A stretch of DNA of 64,000 nucleotides from Cognatishimia sp. 1_MG-2023 (GTDB lineage: Bacteria > Pseudomonadota > Alphaproteobacteria > Rhodobacterales > Rhodobacteraceae). Below, in pieces: positions 43,788-53,290 of the stretch. Below the pieces are notes generated by a model. That model was not told where the DNA came from and ran no database searches. It saw only the letters and a list, made by a program, of their open reading frames with translations. The stretch covers positions 186,001 to 250,000 of the forward strand of contig NZ_JAUORX010000003.1 in NCBI RefSeq assembly GCF_030548175.1, given 5' to 3'. Made by a program: the position numbers and the translations under genes. Numbering within the stretch: the first letter of the stretch is position 1; every line of letters begins with the position of its first letter.

Positions 43788-44303
43788 ATGATGGGTACTT
43801 TGAGTAAGTCGGTAATCCTTTGCGCGGTCGTTGCGCTTGGGGCGTGTACAAATCCGAACAGCCTTGGCCAAGGTGGCGGTGCGGGTGCTGGATCTGGCGT
43901 GTCGGCGATTGAGCCGGGCAGCGCGAGTGACCCAACAAGCCCAGCTTATTTCCAGCAAACCATTGGTGACCGGGTGTTGTTCCTAGTGGATCAATCGACC
44001 TTGACGGACGAAGGCCGCGCCGTTTTGGCAGCGCAGGCAGGTTGGTTGAATACCAATTCGGATTATGTGGCGATCATCGAAGGCCATGCGGATGAGCAGG
44101 GTACACGCGAGTATAACCTTGCCTTGGGTGCGCGTCGCTCGAATGCCGTTCGCGAATATCTGGTGTCACAGGGTGTTGCGGGCAACCGTTTGAAAACACT
44201 GAGCTACGGCAAAGAGCGCCCGATTGAGATTTGTTCGGCTGAGGCCTGCTATTCGCAGAACCGTCGTGCGGTCACGATTATTTCGGCTGGCCTGTCGAGC
44301 TAA
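43788..44303 (+). CDS. pal: Pal, peptidoglycan-associated lipoprotein
   Basis: 171-residue outer-membrane lipoprotein. The lipobox is VALGAC with the lipidated Cys20, followed by a flexible Gly/Ser-rich linker and the OmpA-like domain from about 65, with the peptidoglycan-binding loop IEGHADEQGTREYNLALGARR and LSYGKERPI. All intact. Two ATG codons lie in tandem at the start; either can serve. Confidence 0.95.
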   Translation: MMGTLSKSVILCAVVALGACTNPNSLGQGGGAGAGSGVSAIEPGSASDPTSPAYFQQTIGDRVLFLVDQSTLTDEGRAVLAAQAGWLNTNSDYVAIIEGHADEQGTREYNLALGARRSNAVREYLVSQGVAGNRLKTLSYGKERPIEICSAEACYSQNRRAVTIISAGLSS

Positions 44304-44315
44304 GGAGAGAAGACC

Positions 44316-45128
44316 ATGCGCGCATTTGCACTTGTTGTCATGTTGATGGGATCGGTGTCGCCGGTCGCGGTTTCTGCTCAGCAGAGCGAGACACTGGCGG
44401 ACATCCGGCAGCAGATGTCAGTTCTTTACGTTGAGGTGCAACGGTTGAAGCGCGAGCTTTCAACAACGGGTGCACCGCAGGGGAATGTGTCTGGCGGATC
44501 GGTGCTGGCGCGTATGGATGCGATTGAGCTGGAGCTTCAGCGGCTGACGGGCAAGACCGAAGAGCTGGAGTTTCGGATTGATCGTGTGGTGGCTGATGGG
44601 ACCAACCGGATTGGCGATCTGGAGTTTCGTCTGGTTGAGTTGGAGGGCGGGGACGTCAGCCAATTGGGTGAAACATCAACATTGGGCGGTGAGCTTGAAA
44701 AGGTTGCCGTGCCTGTTGAGCCTGAAACACCATCAACTGAATTGGCTGTGGGTGAAGAGGCTGATTTCAATCGCGCCTTTGCTTCGCTTGAGAGCCAAGA
44801 TTTCGGCATGGCAGCAGATCAGTTCGCGACGTTTAGCCAGACTTATCCTGGTAGCCCGCTAGAAGCTGAGGCGCATTTGCGTCGCGGTGAAGCGCTTGAA
44901 GGCGCCGGGATCACGGCAGATGCGGCGCGGGCCTATTTAGAGAGCTATTCCGGCCATCCGCAAAGTCGCGTAGCGCCAGAGGCGTTGTTCCGTTTGGGCG
45001 CGACCTTGGGCAAGCTTGGTCAGGTGAACGAAGCCTGTGTGACCCTTGGCGAGGTCGAAGCACGTCATCCGGGTGATGCGTTTGTTGCGGATGCGCAGGC
45101 GGAAATGCAGAGACTTGGATGCAACTAA
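44316..45128 (+). CDS. cpoB: CpoB/YbgF, Tol-Pal coordinating protein
   Basis: 270 residues, exported (signal about 1-20, ending VSAQQ). The N-terminal half is a coiled coil (LADIRQQMSVLYVEVQRLKRE) for trimerisation; the C-terminal half from about 145 has three TPR-like repeats (NRAFASLESQDFGMAADQF; PLEAEAHLRRGEALEG; ALFRLGATLGKLGQ). It links Tol-Pal to peptidoglycan synthesis. AGGAG precedes the ATG at 44316. Its last 10 bases overlap the start of tilS. Confidence 0.93.
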   Translation: MRAFALVVMLMGSVSPVAVSAQQSETLADIRQQMSVLYVEVQRLKRELSTTGAPQGNVSGGSVLARMDAIELELQRLTGKTEELEFRIDRVVADGTNRIGDLEFRLVELEGGDVSQLGETSTLGGELEKVAVPVEPETPSTELAVGEEADFNRAFASLESQDFGMAADQFATFSQTYPGSPLEAEAHLRRGEALEGAGITADAARAYLESYSGHPQSRVAPEALFRLGATLGKLGQVNEACVTLGEVEARHPGDAFVADAQAEMQRLGCN

Positions 45129-46366
45129 GCGGTGACGATCACACGCTGCTTGAGACCTTAAAAACCGAAATTGCCAATGTGAATGCAACTCGGATCGGCG
45201 TGGCCGTGTCCGGTGGCGGGGATTCCATTGCTTTGTTGCTGCTCTTGGCGGCGTTGTCTGCTGACACCAACATTACAGTCGAAACGATCACCGTGGATCA
45301 CGGATTGCGCGAAGGCTCTGCCGAGGAGGCGGAGTTTGTTCAGCAGACCTGTAAGGGATTGTCGGTGCCGCATGCGATTGCGCGGTGGGGGGCTTGGAAC
45401 AAGTCTGGCAATTTACAAGCGGCGGCGCGTGACGCGCGGTATCGGTTGATTGCGGAATGGGCGCAGCGGCGGGAATTGGATGTGGTCTGCATTGGACACA
45501 CGCAGGACGATGTGGCCGAGACATTCCTGATGCGGTTGGGGCGTGAAAGCGGTGTCGATGGGCTTGCCCGGATGCAAAGCGGATTTGAGCGCAATGGTGT
45601 TCAGTTTCTGCGGCCGCTGTTGGATGTAAGCCGCGAAAGTTTGCGGGCATACCTGCGCGGTAAAGATCAAACGTGGCGCGAAGATCCATCAAACGAGAAT
45701 GACGCCTTTGGGCGTGTGCGGGCGCGGCGGGCGTTAAGGGTTTTGGACGATATTGGTTTGTCGTCCTCGGCCTTGGCGCAGGTTGCGGGTAATATGGCCG
45801 ATGCAAAGGTGACTTTGCAGCAGGCCACATCCCGTTTCGCGCAATCAGCCGTTGTTGAAGACGCGGGTGATCTGTTGATTGATCCGGCGATGTTTCGCCT
45901 TGAAACGGTTGAGCTGCGTCGGCGATTGTTGAGCGCAATGTTGGTTTGGATGGTGCCTTCGGATTATCCACCACGGCGCAGCGCGCTTGCAGAGTTGGAT
46001 GCCGCTATTCTGGATCAACGGACGTTTTCGATTGGCGGCTGTTTGGTGTTTTCTAAGGCCAAGGAGATTCGCGTGACGCGCGAATTCAACGCTGTGCGCG
46101 ACCTTATTGAGCATTCGCCCAATTGGGATCGTTGGATTATTTCAGGGCCTTGGCAAGTTGGTATGGAAGTGCGCGCGTTGGGAGAACCTGCGCTGGCTGG
46201 GTTGGAGAACTGGCGTGATACGGGCGTGAAACGTCAAACTTTGATGGCTTCGCCGTCTGTTTGGTATGATGGGCAATTGGTCGCGGCACCTTTGGCCGGT
46301 TCTTATGATGGATGGCAGGCCACGTTGAAATCAGCCAATTTTCACGAAAGCCTCAGCTCTGCGTAG
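45119..46366 (+). CDS. tilS: tRNA(Ile)-lysidine synthetase TilS
   Basis: 415-residue enzyme that modifies the CAU anticodon of tRNA-Ile with lysine using ATP. The PP-loop SGGGDS is at 31-36, followed by the TilS patterns TVDHGLREGSAEEAEFV, IGHTQDDVAETFLMRLGRESG and a second-half domain with RARRALRVLDDIG. The start overlaps the cpoB end by 10 bases, typical of this locus. Length is normal. Confidence 0.94.
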   Translation: MQLSGDDHTLLETLKTEIANVNATRIGVAVSGGGDSIALLLLLAALSADTNITVETITVDHGLREGSAEEAEFVQQTCKGLSVPHAIARWGAWNKSGNLQAAARDARYRLIAEWAQRRELDVVCIGHTQDDVAETFLMRLGRESGVDGLARMQSGFERNGVQFLRPLLDVSRESLRAYLRGKDQTWREDPSNENDAFGRVRARRALRVLDDIGLSSSALAQVAGNMADAKVTLQQATSRFAQSAVVEDAGDLLIDPAMFRLETVELRRRLLSAMLVWMVPSDYPPRRSALAELDAAILDQRTFSIGGCLVFSKAKEIRVTREFNAVRDLIEHSPNWDRWIISGPWQVGMEVRALGEPALAGLENWRDTGVKRQTLMASPSVWYDGQLVAAPLAGSYDGWQATLKSANFHESLSSA

Positions 46367-46375
46367 CATTATCAC

Positions 46376-46404
46376 ATTGAACCTTATGAATTGATGTCTA
46401 TTTA
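46376..46404 (+). promoter_or_regulatory. Possible heat-shock (RpoH-like) promoter of ftsH
   Basis: TTGAAC at 46377-46382 and TATTTA at 46399-46404 are 16 bases apart and resemble the alphaproteobacterial RpoH pattern (CTTGAA ... CTATAT, my recollection). It lies 56 bases before the ftsH start. ftsH is commonly heat-induced. The match is partial, so this is only a candidate. Confidence 0.35.
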
Positions 46405-46459
46405 ACACGGGTGGCAGCTGTGATAGTGACAGCGCTAATCGACTTTTGGGAGAATTGCC

Positions 46460-48379
46460 TTGGGCAACGCACGTAATATCGCATTTTGGGTGGTGCTATT
46501 CCTGCTGATCCTCGCTCTGTTCAATTTGTTCAGCGGCAACAGCAGCACTTTGCAGAGCCGTGAGATTGGCTATTCAGATTTTGTAGCGGCTGTTGAAGAC
46601 GGCGGCGTGACCAGCGTAACGCTGGACGGCGAGCAGATTCAGTACCGTGGCGCAGACGGCAAAGACTATGTCACGATCGCGCCTGACGATGCTAAAGTAA
46701 CTGAGCTTTTGCTTGGTCAAAACGTTCCGGTACAGGCCGAAGCGCAAGAACAGTCTGGTTTCCAGTCCTTCTTGCTCAGCCTGTTGCCATTTGCGTTGCT
46801 GATCGGTGTGTGGATTTATTTCATGAACCGCATGCAGGGCGGCGGCAAGGGTGGCGCGATGGGCTTTGGGAAATCCAAAGCGAAAATGCTGACAGAAAAG
46901 CATGGCCGCGTGACGTTTGACGACGTGGCTGGCATCGACGAAGCGAAAGAAGAGCTAGAAGAGATCGTTGAGTTCCTGCGTAACCCGCAGAAATTCTCTC
47001 GTCTGGGTGGCAAAATCCCTAAGGGTGCGCTGCTTGTTGGTCCTCCGGGTACTGGTAAAACTTTGCTGGCGCGTGCGATTGCGGGCGAGGCGGGTGTTCC
47101 GTTCTTTACGATTTCCGGTTCTGACTTTGTTGAAATGTTCGTGGGTGTGGGTGCGTCTCGTGTCCGTGACATGTTTGAGCAAGCGAAAAAGAACGCACCG
47201 TGCATCGTGTTTATCGATGAAATCGACGCAGTGGGTCGCCATCGTGGCGCAGGCTACGGCGGTGGTAACGATGAGCGCGAGCAGACATTGAACCAATTGC
47301 TGGTTGAGATGGACGGCTTTGAAGCGAACGAAGGTGTTATCATTCTTGCGGCGACAAACCGTAAAGACGTGTTGGACCCTGCGTTGTTGCGCCCAGGTCG
47401 TTTTGACCGGAACGTGACTGTTGGCAATCCTGACATCAAAGGCCGTGAGAAGATTTTGGGCGTGCATGCGCGCAAGACACCGCTTGGTCCTGACGTTGAT
47501 CTGCGCATCATTGCGCGTGGTACGCCGGGCTTCTCTGGTGCGGATTTGGCGAACCTTGTGAACGAGGCGGCTTTGACAGCGGCCCGTGTGGGACGCCGGT
47601 TTGTGACGATGGTCGATTTCGAAGCTGCGAAAGACAAAATCATGATGGGTGCCGAGCGCCGCAGCATGGTTATGACGCAGGAACAGAAAGAGATGACCGC
47701 CTATCACGAAGCGGGCCACGCGATTGTTGGCATTACGTTGCCGAAATGCGATCCGGTTTACAAAGCGACGATCATTCCACGTGGTGGTGCTTTGGGCATG
47801 GTGATGAGCCTTCCAGAAATGGATCGCCTGAACATGTTCAAAGAAGAGTGCCATCAGCGCTTGGCGATGACTATGGCGGGTAAAGCGGCTGAGATCATCA
47901 AATGGGGTGATGCCGAAGTGTCTAACGGCCCAGCCGGTGACATTCAGCAGGCGTCTGCATTGGCGCGTGCGATGGTTATGCAATGGGGCATGTCTGATAA
48001 GGTCGGTAACATCGACTATCAGGAAGCCGCAGCTGGCTATCAGGCGAATGGCGGGGCCGGTGGCTTCTCTGTTTCGGCAGCGACCAAAGAGATGATCGAA
48101 AGCGAAGTGAAGCGTTTGATCGACGAAGGTTATGAGCGCGCTGTTCAAATTCTGACAGACAAGAACGATGAGTTTGAACGTCTGGCGCAGGGTTTGCTTG
48201 AGTATGAAACGCTGACTGGCGATGAAATCAAGCGGGTCATGAATGGCGAGCCGCCTCATGCGGGTGACGACGAAGATGGCTCTGCAGATGCAGAAGAGAA
48301 GCCTTCGTTGACTGCAGTTCCAAAGACGAAGCCGCGCAGTAAGCCGGACGGTGACTTGGAACCTGAACCAACTGCGTAA
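46460..48379 (+). CDS. ftsH: FtsH, ATP-dependent membrane zinc protease
   Basis: 639-residue membrane-anchored AAA protease degrading unneeded membrane and regulatory proteins. Two membrane spans at about 5-24 and 95-116 enclose a small periplasmic domain; Walker A GPPGTGKT at 194-201, the SRH region (RFDRNVTV), and the zinc site HEAGH at 416-420. The start is a TTG at 46460, after GGGAG; the following [19 protein letters not shown] matches family N-termini. Strong terminator after the stop. Confidence 0.96.
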   Translation: MGNARNIAFWVVLFLLILALFNLFSGNSSTLQSREIGYSDFVAAVEDGGVTSVTLDGEQIQYRGADGKDYVTIAPDDAKVTELLLGQNVPVQAEAQEQSGFQSFLLSLLPFALLIGVWIYFMNRMQGGGKGGAMGFGKSKAKMLTEKHGRVTFDDVAGIDEAKEELEEIVEFLRNPQKFSRLGGKIPKGALLVGPPGTGKTLLARAIAGEAGVPFFTISGSDFVEMFVGVGASRVRDMFEQAKKNAPCIVFIDEIDAVGRHRGAGYGGGNDEREQTLNQLLVEMDGFEANEGVIILAATNRKDVLDPALLRPGRFDRNVTVGNPDIKGREKILGVHARKTPLGPDVDLRIIARGTPGFSGADLANLVNEAALTAARVGRRFVTMVDFEAAKDKIMMGAERRSMVMTQEQKEMTAYHEAGHAIVGITLPKCDPVYKATIIPRGGALGMVMSLPEMDRLNMFKEECHQRLAMTMAGKAAEIIKWGDAEVSNGPAGDIQQASALARAMVMQWGMSDKVGNIDYQEAAAGYQANGGAGGFSVSAATKEMIESEVKRLIDEGYERAVQILTDKNDEFERLAQGLLEYETLTGDEIKRVMNGEPPHAGDDEDGSADAEEKPSLTAVPKTKPRSKPDGDLEPEPTA

Positions 48380-48400
48380 AAGCTGTTATTTGAAAATTGA

Positions 48401-48431
48401 AAACCCCGGTGCCCTTGGCGCCGGGGTTTTT
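48401..48431 (+). terminator. Rho-independent terminator after ftsH
   Basis: AAACCCCGGTGCC (48401-48413) pairs with GGCGCCGGGGTTT (48417-48429) with one G-T pair around a three-base loop, followed by T residues. It lies 22 bases after the ftsH stop and ends the Tol-tilS-ftsH run. Confidence 0.92.
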
Positions 48432-48574
48432 CGTTTTGGGGCGAGAGTTAATTGACTGTGAAGATAAGCGTGGCCGCAACCGGTGGTGGATATGTCGGAT
48501 TTGCAATCGGAATCTTTGGGAATGCGGCGTAACGTTGAAGAGACAGAACGTCTTTTGGGAGGGGAGCCCCGCAT

Positions 48575-50251
48575 ATGGCCTATAAATCAGATATTGAAAT
48601 CGCCCGAGCCGCGAACAAGCAACCGATCCTTGAGATTGGTGCCAAGCTTGGCATGACGTCCGAAGATTTGCTGCCCTATGGTCATGATAAGGCCAAGGTG
48701 AGCCAAGCTTTTATTAACTCTGTTCAAAGCCGCGAAGATGGCAAACTTATTCTGGTGACGGCGATCAACCCCACGCCTGCGGGGGAGGGAAAGACGACGA
48801 CGACAGTTGGCCTTGGTGATGGGCTGAACCGCATTGGCAAAAAGGCGATGATCTGTATTCGCGAAGCATCGCTTGGCCCGAACTTTGGGATGAAGGGGGG
48901 CGCTGCCGGGGGAGGCAATGCTCAGATCGTTCCGATGGAGGATATGAACCTTCATTTTACCGGCGACTTCCATGCCATTACATCGGCGCATTCGTTGCTG
49001 TCGGCGATGATTGATAACCATGTGTATTGGGGCAACGAACAAGAGATCGATATTCGCCGCATTGTTTGGCGTCGTGTTGTTGATATGAACGACCGAGCGC
49101 TGCGCCAGATTACAGCCTCGCTTGGAGGTGTCTCCAACGGTTTCCCGCGCGAGACGGGGTATGACATTACGGTGGCCTCTGAGGTTATGGCGATCCTGTG
49201 TTTGGCAACGGATTTGAAAGACTTAGAAAAACGGCTGGGCGACATTATCGTGGCCTATCGTCGGGATAAGACGCCAATTTACTGCCGCGACATCAAGGCC
49301 GAAGGAGCGATGACCGTGTTGCTGAAGGATGCGATGCAACCGAACCTTGTGCAGACGTTGGAAAACAATCCGGCCTTTGTACATGGTGGGCCATTTGCCA
49401 ATATCGCGCATGGGTGCAATTCGGTGATTGCGACAAAGACTGCGTTGAAGGTTTCGGATTTTGTTGTGACCGAGGCTGGCTTTGGCGCTGATCTGGGGGC
49501 TGAGAAGTTCATGAATATCAAGTGCCGCAAGGCCGGTCTGGCGCCGTCTGCGGTGGTTCTGGTTGCGACGATACGAGCGATGAAGATGAATGGCGGCCTG
49601 TCCAAAGATGAGCTGGGCGCAGAGAGCGTTGCCGCGGTTAAGAAGGGCTGCGATAACCTTGGCCGCCACATTGAAAACGTAAAGTCGTTTGGTGTTCCGG
49701 TGGTGATTGCTATCAACCATTTTGTCACTGACACCGATGCCGAAGTGCAGGCGGTTAAGGACTATGTTGCGACGCATGGTTGCGAGGCGATCCTTTCTCG
49801 GCATTGGGAGCTGGGTTCTGAAGGGTCAGAAGACCTAGCGAAGAAGGTTGTTGAATTGGCAAATTCGGGTGCTGCAAACTTTGCGCCGCTCTATCGCGAC
49901 GAGATGCCGCTGTTTGAAAAAGTCGAGACAATCGCCAAGCGGATTTACCGCGCGGACGAGGTTTTGGCGGATAAGAAAATCCGCAATCAACTTCGCGAAT
50001 GGGAAGAGGCCGGATATGGCCATTTGCCTGTTTGCATGGCGAAAACCCAATATAGCTTTTCCACGGACCCAAGTTTACGCGGCGCGCCGACGGGGCATTC
50101 TGTTCCAGTTCGCGAAGTACGGCTGTCTGCGGGGGCGGGATTTATCGTGGTTGTCTGCGGGGAAATCATGACAATGCCGGGCTTGCCACGTCATCCTGCG
50201 TCAGAATCTATACGTCTGAACGAAGAAGGGCAGATCGAAGGGTTGTTCTAA
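48575..50251 (+). CDS. fhs: Formate-tetrahydrofolate ligase
   Basis: 558-residue cytoplasmic enzyme joining formate and tetrahydrofolate with ATP to give 10-formyl-THF. The ATP site [18 protein letters not shown] (about 67-84) and [20 protein letters not shown] are the family marks; length is normal. GGGAGGGGA lies 10 bases before the ATG at 48575. It lies in the same direction as aroQ-like and folD genes; with FolD it allows reversible flow between formate and methylene-THF, useful for C1 assimilation or oxidation of methyl groups from compounds such as DMSP or glycine betaine. Confidence 0.96.
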   Translation: MAYKSDIEIARAANKQPILEIGAKLGMTSEDLLPYGHDKAKVSQAFINSVQSREDGKLILVTAINPTPAGEGKTTTTVGLGDGLNRIGKKAMICIREASLGPNFGMKGGAAGGGNAQIVPMEDMNLHFTGDFHAITSAHSLLSAMIDNHVYWGNEQEIDIRRIVWRRVVDMNDRALRQITASLGGVSNGFPRETGYDITVASEVMAILCLATDLKDLEKRLGDIIVAYRRDKTPIYCRDIKAEGAMTVLLKDAMQPNLVQTLENNPAFVHGGPFANIAHGCNSVIATKTALKVSDFVVTEAGFGADLGAEKFMNIKCRKAGLAPSAVVLVATIRAMKMNGGLSKDELGAESVAAVKKGCDNLGRHIENVKSFGVPVVIAINHFVTDTDAEVQAVKDYVATHGCEAILSRHWELGSEGSEDLAKKVVELANSGAANFAPLYRDEMPLFEKVETIAKRIYRADEVLADKKIRNQLREWEEAGYGHLPVCMAKTQYSFSTDPSLRGAPTGHSVPVREVRLSAGAGFIVVVCGEIMTMPGLPRHPASESIRLNEEGQIEGLF

Positions 50252-50305
50252 ACCGAAAAATAGGCTTTCTGCGGTCCAACGCCTTTGGGCCGCAGGAGAT
50301 CAAAT

Positions 50306-50617
50306 ATGAGTGCACCCCTATCACCTCGTGACTGCAGCGACATGACAGATGTTCGCGCGGGTATTGATGCCTTGGACAAAACGCTTGTGGCGCTTTTGGT
50401 GGAACGCGCGGGATATATCACGCGGGCGATGGAGCTTAAGCAAGTCAATGGTTGGCCTGCACGTATTCCGGCGCGCGTTGAGGAAGTGGTGCAAAACGTC
50501 CGCCGTGAGGCAGAGACGCAGGGGCTGGACCCAGAGCTTGTTGATCAGCTTTGGCGGCAATTGATTGATTGGTCTATTGACCTGGAAGAAGAAGGCTTGT
50601 CACGCGACAAAGCCTAG
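50306..50617 (+). CDS. Chorismate mutase (AroQ class)
   Basis: 103-residue all-helical chorismate mutase converting chorismate to prephenate in Phe/Tyr synthesis. Visible features: the N-terminal helix DVRAGIDALDKTLVALLVERAGY with catalytic Arg, the middle KQVNGWPARIPARVEEVV, and Gln/Leu-rich last helix (LVDQLWRQLIDWSI). The ATG at 50306 follows CAGGAG at 6 bases; a longer reading to 50285 has no site. It is an unusual passenger between fhs and folD. Pairing with isochorismate pyruvate lyase-like proteins (PchB) of the same fold is a small alternative. Confidence 0.85.
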   Translation: MSAPLSPRDCSDMTDVRAGIDALDKTLVALLVERAGYITRAMELKQVNGWPARIPARVEEVVQNVRREAETQGLDPELVDQLWRQLIDWSIDLEEEGLSRDKA

Positions 50618-50644
50618 TTTGACGAAAGAGTGCAGGAGATTCAC

Positions 50645-51535
50645 ATGACCGCAGATATCATCGATGGCAAAGCCTTTGCGGCCACTGTTCGTGGCAAAGT
50701 CGCGGAACGTGTTGCGCGCCTGAAAGAAGAAAACGGTATCGTTCCTGGCTTGGCTGTTGTCCTTGTCGGAGAGGACCCTGCAAGTCAGGTCTATGTGCGC
50801 TCTAAGGGCAAGATGACCGTCGAGGTCGGCATGAACAGCTACGAGCATAAGCTGGATGTGGATACGGCAGAAGCAGATCTTTTGGCGCTGATTGATAAGT
50901 TGAACAATGATCCTTCTGTGCATGGTATTTTGGTGCAATTACCGTTGCCGGGTCATTTGAACGAAGACTTGGTGATCAACTCGATTGATCCTGCCAAGGA
51001 CGTTGATGGCTTTCACATTTCCAATGTTGGGCTGTTGGGAACGGGTCAGAAATCTATGGTGCCGTGCACGCCGCTTGGCTCGTTGATGATGCTTCGGGAT
51101 TATCATGGGTCTTTGTCGGGCATGAACGCTGTGGTGATTGGCCGTTCAAACATCGTGGGCAAGCCTATGGCACAGCTATTGCTGGGCGATAGTTGCACTG
51201 TGACGATTGCGCATAGCCGTACCAAGGACCTTGCCGAGGTTGTGGGGCGTGCTGACATTGTTGTGGCCGCCGTGGGCCGTCCTGAGATGGTTCCGGGTGA
51301 GTGGATCAAAGAAGGTGCGACAGTTATTGATGTGGGCATCAACCGCATCGAACGTGACGGTAAAAAAGTGCTGGTTGGCGATGTCGATTTTGCGTCTGCG
51401 TCAAAGGTTGCTGGTGCTATTACGCCCGTTCCAGGTGGTGTTGGCCCTATGACCATCGCCTGCTTGTTGGCAAATACGGTGACTGCATGTTGCCGCGCAA
51501 ATGGATTGGCAGAGCCTGAAGGGCTAACAGCCTAA
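50645..51535 (+). CDS. folD: FolD, methylenetetrahydrofolate dehydrogenase/cyclohydrolase
   Basis: 296-residue bifunctional enzyme interconverting 5,10-methylene-, methenyl- and 10-formyl-THF with NADP. Catalytic Lys region [17 protein letters not shown], the [15 protein letters not shown] motif, the [17 protein letters not shown] stretch and [15 protein letters not shown] are intact. The ATG at 50645 follows CAGGAG at 7 bases; the five-codon longer reading has a weaker site. It completes the Fhs pathway next door. Confidence 0.95.
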   Translation: MTADIIDGKAFAATVRGKVAERVARLKEENGIVPGLAVVLVGEDPASQVYVRSKGKMTVEVGMNSYEHKLDVDTAEADLLALIDKLNNDPSVHGILVQLPLPGHLNEDLVINSIDPAKDVDGFHISNVGLLGTGQKSMVPCTPLGSLMMLRDYHGSLSGMNAVVIGRSNIVGKPMAQLLLGDSCTVTIAHSRTKDLAEVVGRADIVVAAVGRPEMVPGEWIKEGATVIDVGINRIERDGKKVLVGDVDFASASKVAGAITPVPGGVGPMTIACLLANTVTACCRANGLAEPEGLTA

Positions 51536-51599
51536 GCGAGCGATCTCTCCCAAAAATCTAATTTTTTTGGGGGGTTGTCTAATAAATATGTATATTGGT

Positions 51600-51640
51600 C
51601 CCCTTGAGGCTGTTTTTCAGCTTTGAGGGGAATTTTTTTT
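51600..51640 (+). terminator. Rho-independent terminator after folD
   Basis: CCCCTTGAGGCTG (51600-51612) pairs over 13 positions, with three G-T pairs, to CAGCTTTGAGGGG (51618-51630) around a TTTTT loop; a run of eight T follows. It lies 65 bases beyond the folD stop. Confidence 0.8.
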
Positions 51641-51755
51641 GTGTTTACCCTTTCCAATTTTATGGAAATGAGGTTTTTTGCTCGGCGAGCAAAGTTTAGC
51701 CGATTGGCGAACCCGCTATTGTGTAACGATTTTTTATAGGGGCTGGCATTTAAGG

Positions 51756-52619
51756 ATGGGGTATTCGGAAATCCTGCGTGACACGTTTAAGTCACTTTTT
51801 TCAAAGATGACCATTACGATTTGGGCAATCTGTTCAATGGGTGCGGTTCTTGCAGGTCCATTTGGGACCTATAGTTCGATGTCGCTGTCGGCGCGTTTGT
51901 TTTATTGGCCAGCGGTTGTGACAACCTCTATTTTTCTGGGGTATCTTGGGCACGCGATTGCGCGGATGATCCTGAAGGAAGAGAAAGAAAGCATATATGG
52001 CCAGCTACTTGGTGCTGGTTTTGGTGCGCTATTAGTTACGTCTGATGTTTGGGTTCTGACGAAGCTGTTCGCTCCCTTTGGATCTACGCTACCAAGTTAT
52101 TCGACATTGATGGGCTACGTCGGGTTCGTTTTTTTTGCGGTCCTTGTTTCACGGTTCGGCATGCGCGGTGTTTTACAGTCGGCCAGCATTGACCGTTCGA
52201 CGATCGATGCGCAAGAGTTCGTCGCAGCACAGCTATCTGAGGCACCAAACGACATTCCCCAACCTCCGCGATTGGTGCGCCGATTGCCTGCAAAATTTGA
52301 GGGGCAGATCTTGCGGCTGACCGCTGACAATCATTTTGTCGAAGTTGTTTCAGAATGCGGTTCTACGTCGCTTAGAATGCGATTGCGTGACGCGGTGTCT
52401 GAAATGGATGGGGTTGAGGGATCATTGGTTCATCGCTCTCATTGGGTGGCGCATGAGGGTATTCAGAGCGTTGAGAAAGTTCGGGGCAAACTGGTTATTC
52501 GCTTGAGTAACGGCGATGAAGTGCCGGTTAGCCGGAGCTATCGCGCAAGCCTAGAAGCCGCGAACCTGCCTAATTTTCCCGGCGGGGCATCGGAACAATC
52601 CGAGGGGTTTGGCCAGTAA
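51756..52619 (+). CDS. Membrane-anchored LytTR DNA-binding regulator
   Basis: 287 residues. About four hydrophobic spans in residues 15-135 (TITIWAICSMGAVLAGP, FYWPAVVTTSIFLGYLGHAI, LLGAGFGALLVTSDVWVLT, YVGFVFFAVLVSRFG) are followed by a cytoplasmic LytTR domain at about 180-275 (ILRLTADNHFVEVVSECGS, RSHWVAHEGIQSV). This membrane-LytTR layout without a receiver domain is common in Roseobacters and suggests direct membrane-to-DNA signalling. The reading frame is open upstream to 51678; I start at ATG 51756, which begins just before the first span and has AGGGG upstream. Its last 50 bases overlap the convergent pdeM end. Target genes are unknown. Confidence 0.8.
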   Translation: MGYSEILRDTFKSLFSKMTITIWAICSMGAVLAGPFGTYSSMSLSARLFYWPAVVTTSIFLGYLGHAIARMILKEEKESIYGQLLGAGFGALLVTSDVWVLTKLFAPFGSTLPSYSTLMGYVGFVFFAVLVSRFGMRGVLQSASIDRSTIDAQEFVAAQLSEAPNDIPQPPRLVRRLPAKFEGQILRLTADNHFVEVVSECGSTSLRMRLRDAVSEMDGVEGSLVHRSHWVAHEGIQSVEKVRGKLVIRLSNGDEVPVSRSYRASLEAANLPNFPGGASEQSEGFGQ

Positions 52620-53241
52620 TAATGGCCTTAGCCTCTGGTCGCATCAAATTTACGAAAGCTTTGTCTGTACTGCGTAATCCGCCAGTATAAGTGCCATAGG
52701 CGGGTAAAATCACGCGATCGCTGTCAAACAAAAAGGCCGGGCGTGATATGCCACGCAGGCGTGTTTGCACGCGGACTTTGGGATGGTAATGCCCTGAGAT
52801 TTCGCCACTTTTCCCTGATTCCGCAATGTGTCTAAAGGTGAGTGGGGGGTGGGGAAGCTCGGCCAAGTGACTTCCGGGAAGTTCGATTGGGCCGGGATCA
52901 TGGTTGCCCTCGATCCAAACCCAACGACGACCAGCTTGGAGCTGGTGAATCCAATCGTTCGCTGCTTCGGGAAGTGAGCCCAGAACATCCAAGTCATCAA
53001 AGCTGTCGCCCAAGCAAACAACCGTTTGCGCATTGGTGCGTTGAAGGTCTTGTTCGAGTCGGATCAGCGTGTCTTGCGTATCATAGGGGGGCAGGTGTGA
53101 GCCGCCTTTGCGCAGGATACGTTCGGATTTTCCGAGGTGAAGGTCGGAGACACAAAGCAAGCTTTTGTCGCGCCACCACAGCGCCCCGGAGCCGAGGGCG
53201 GTCAATTGCGCACCTGCTAATGAGAATTCAACACCCTTCAT
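52570..53241 (-). CDS. pdeM: PdeM, ligase-associated metallophosphoesterase
   Basis: 223-residue calcineurin-like phosphoesterase of the ligase-associated DNA damage response group. The metal site is visible as SDLHLGK, LGDSFDD, IEGNHDPG and ISGHYHPK, in the usual order. It normally sits with an Lhr-type helicase, an ATP-dependent DNA ligase and an exonuclease. The helicase is the gene just upstream (49 bases); the ligase and exonuclease are not in this window. The 3' end overlaps the LytTR regulator gene by 50 bases. Confidence 0.9.
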   Translation of the reverse strand: MKGVEFSLAGAQLTALGSGALWWRDKSLLCVSDLHLGKSERILRKGGSHLPPYDTQDTLIRLEQDLQRTNAQTVVCLGDSFDDLDVLGSLPEAANDWIHQLQAGRRWVWIEGNHDPGPIELPGSHLAELPHPPLTFRHIAESGKSGEISGHYHPKVRVQTRLRGISRPAFLFDSDRVILPAYGTYTGGLRSTDKAFVNLMRPEAKAIITGQTPRIVPMPRREN

Positions 53242-53290
53242 AGGTGTATTGGTGGCTCAATTTACTTGGTGGAGCAAGCGAATAACGGCG

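Noticed and set aside
45288-45974. A 228-codon open frame antisense to tilS
   Set aside because: Pro/Arg/His-rich composition typical of a shadow of a GC-rich gene; tilS is intact on the other strand.
46955-48259. A 434-codon open frame antisense to ftsH
   Set aside because: It mirrors ftsH codon use on the other strand, is rich in His/Arg/Thr as shadow frames are, has no ribosome binding site and no known family pattern.
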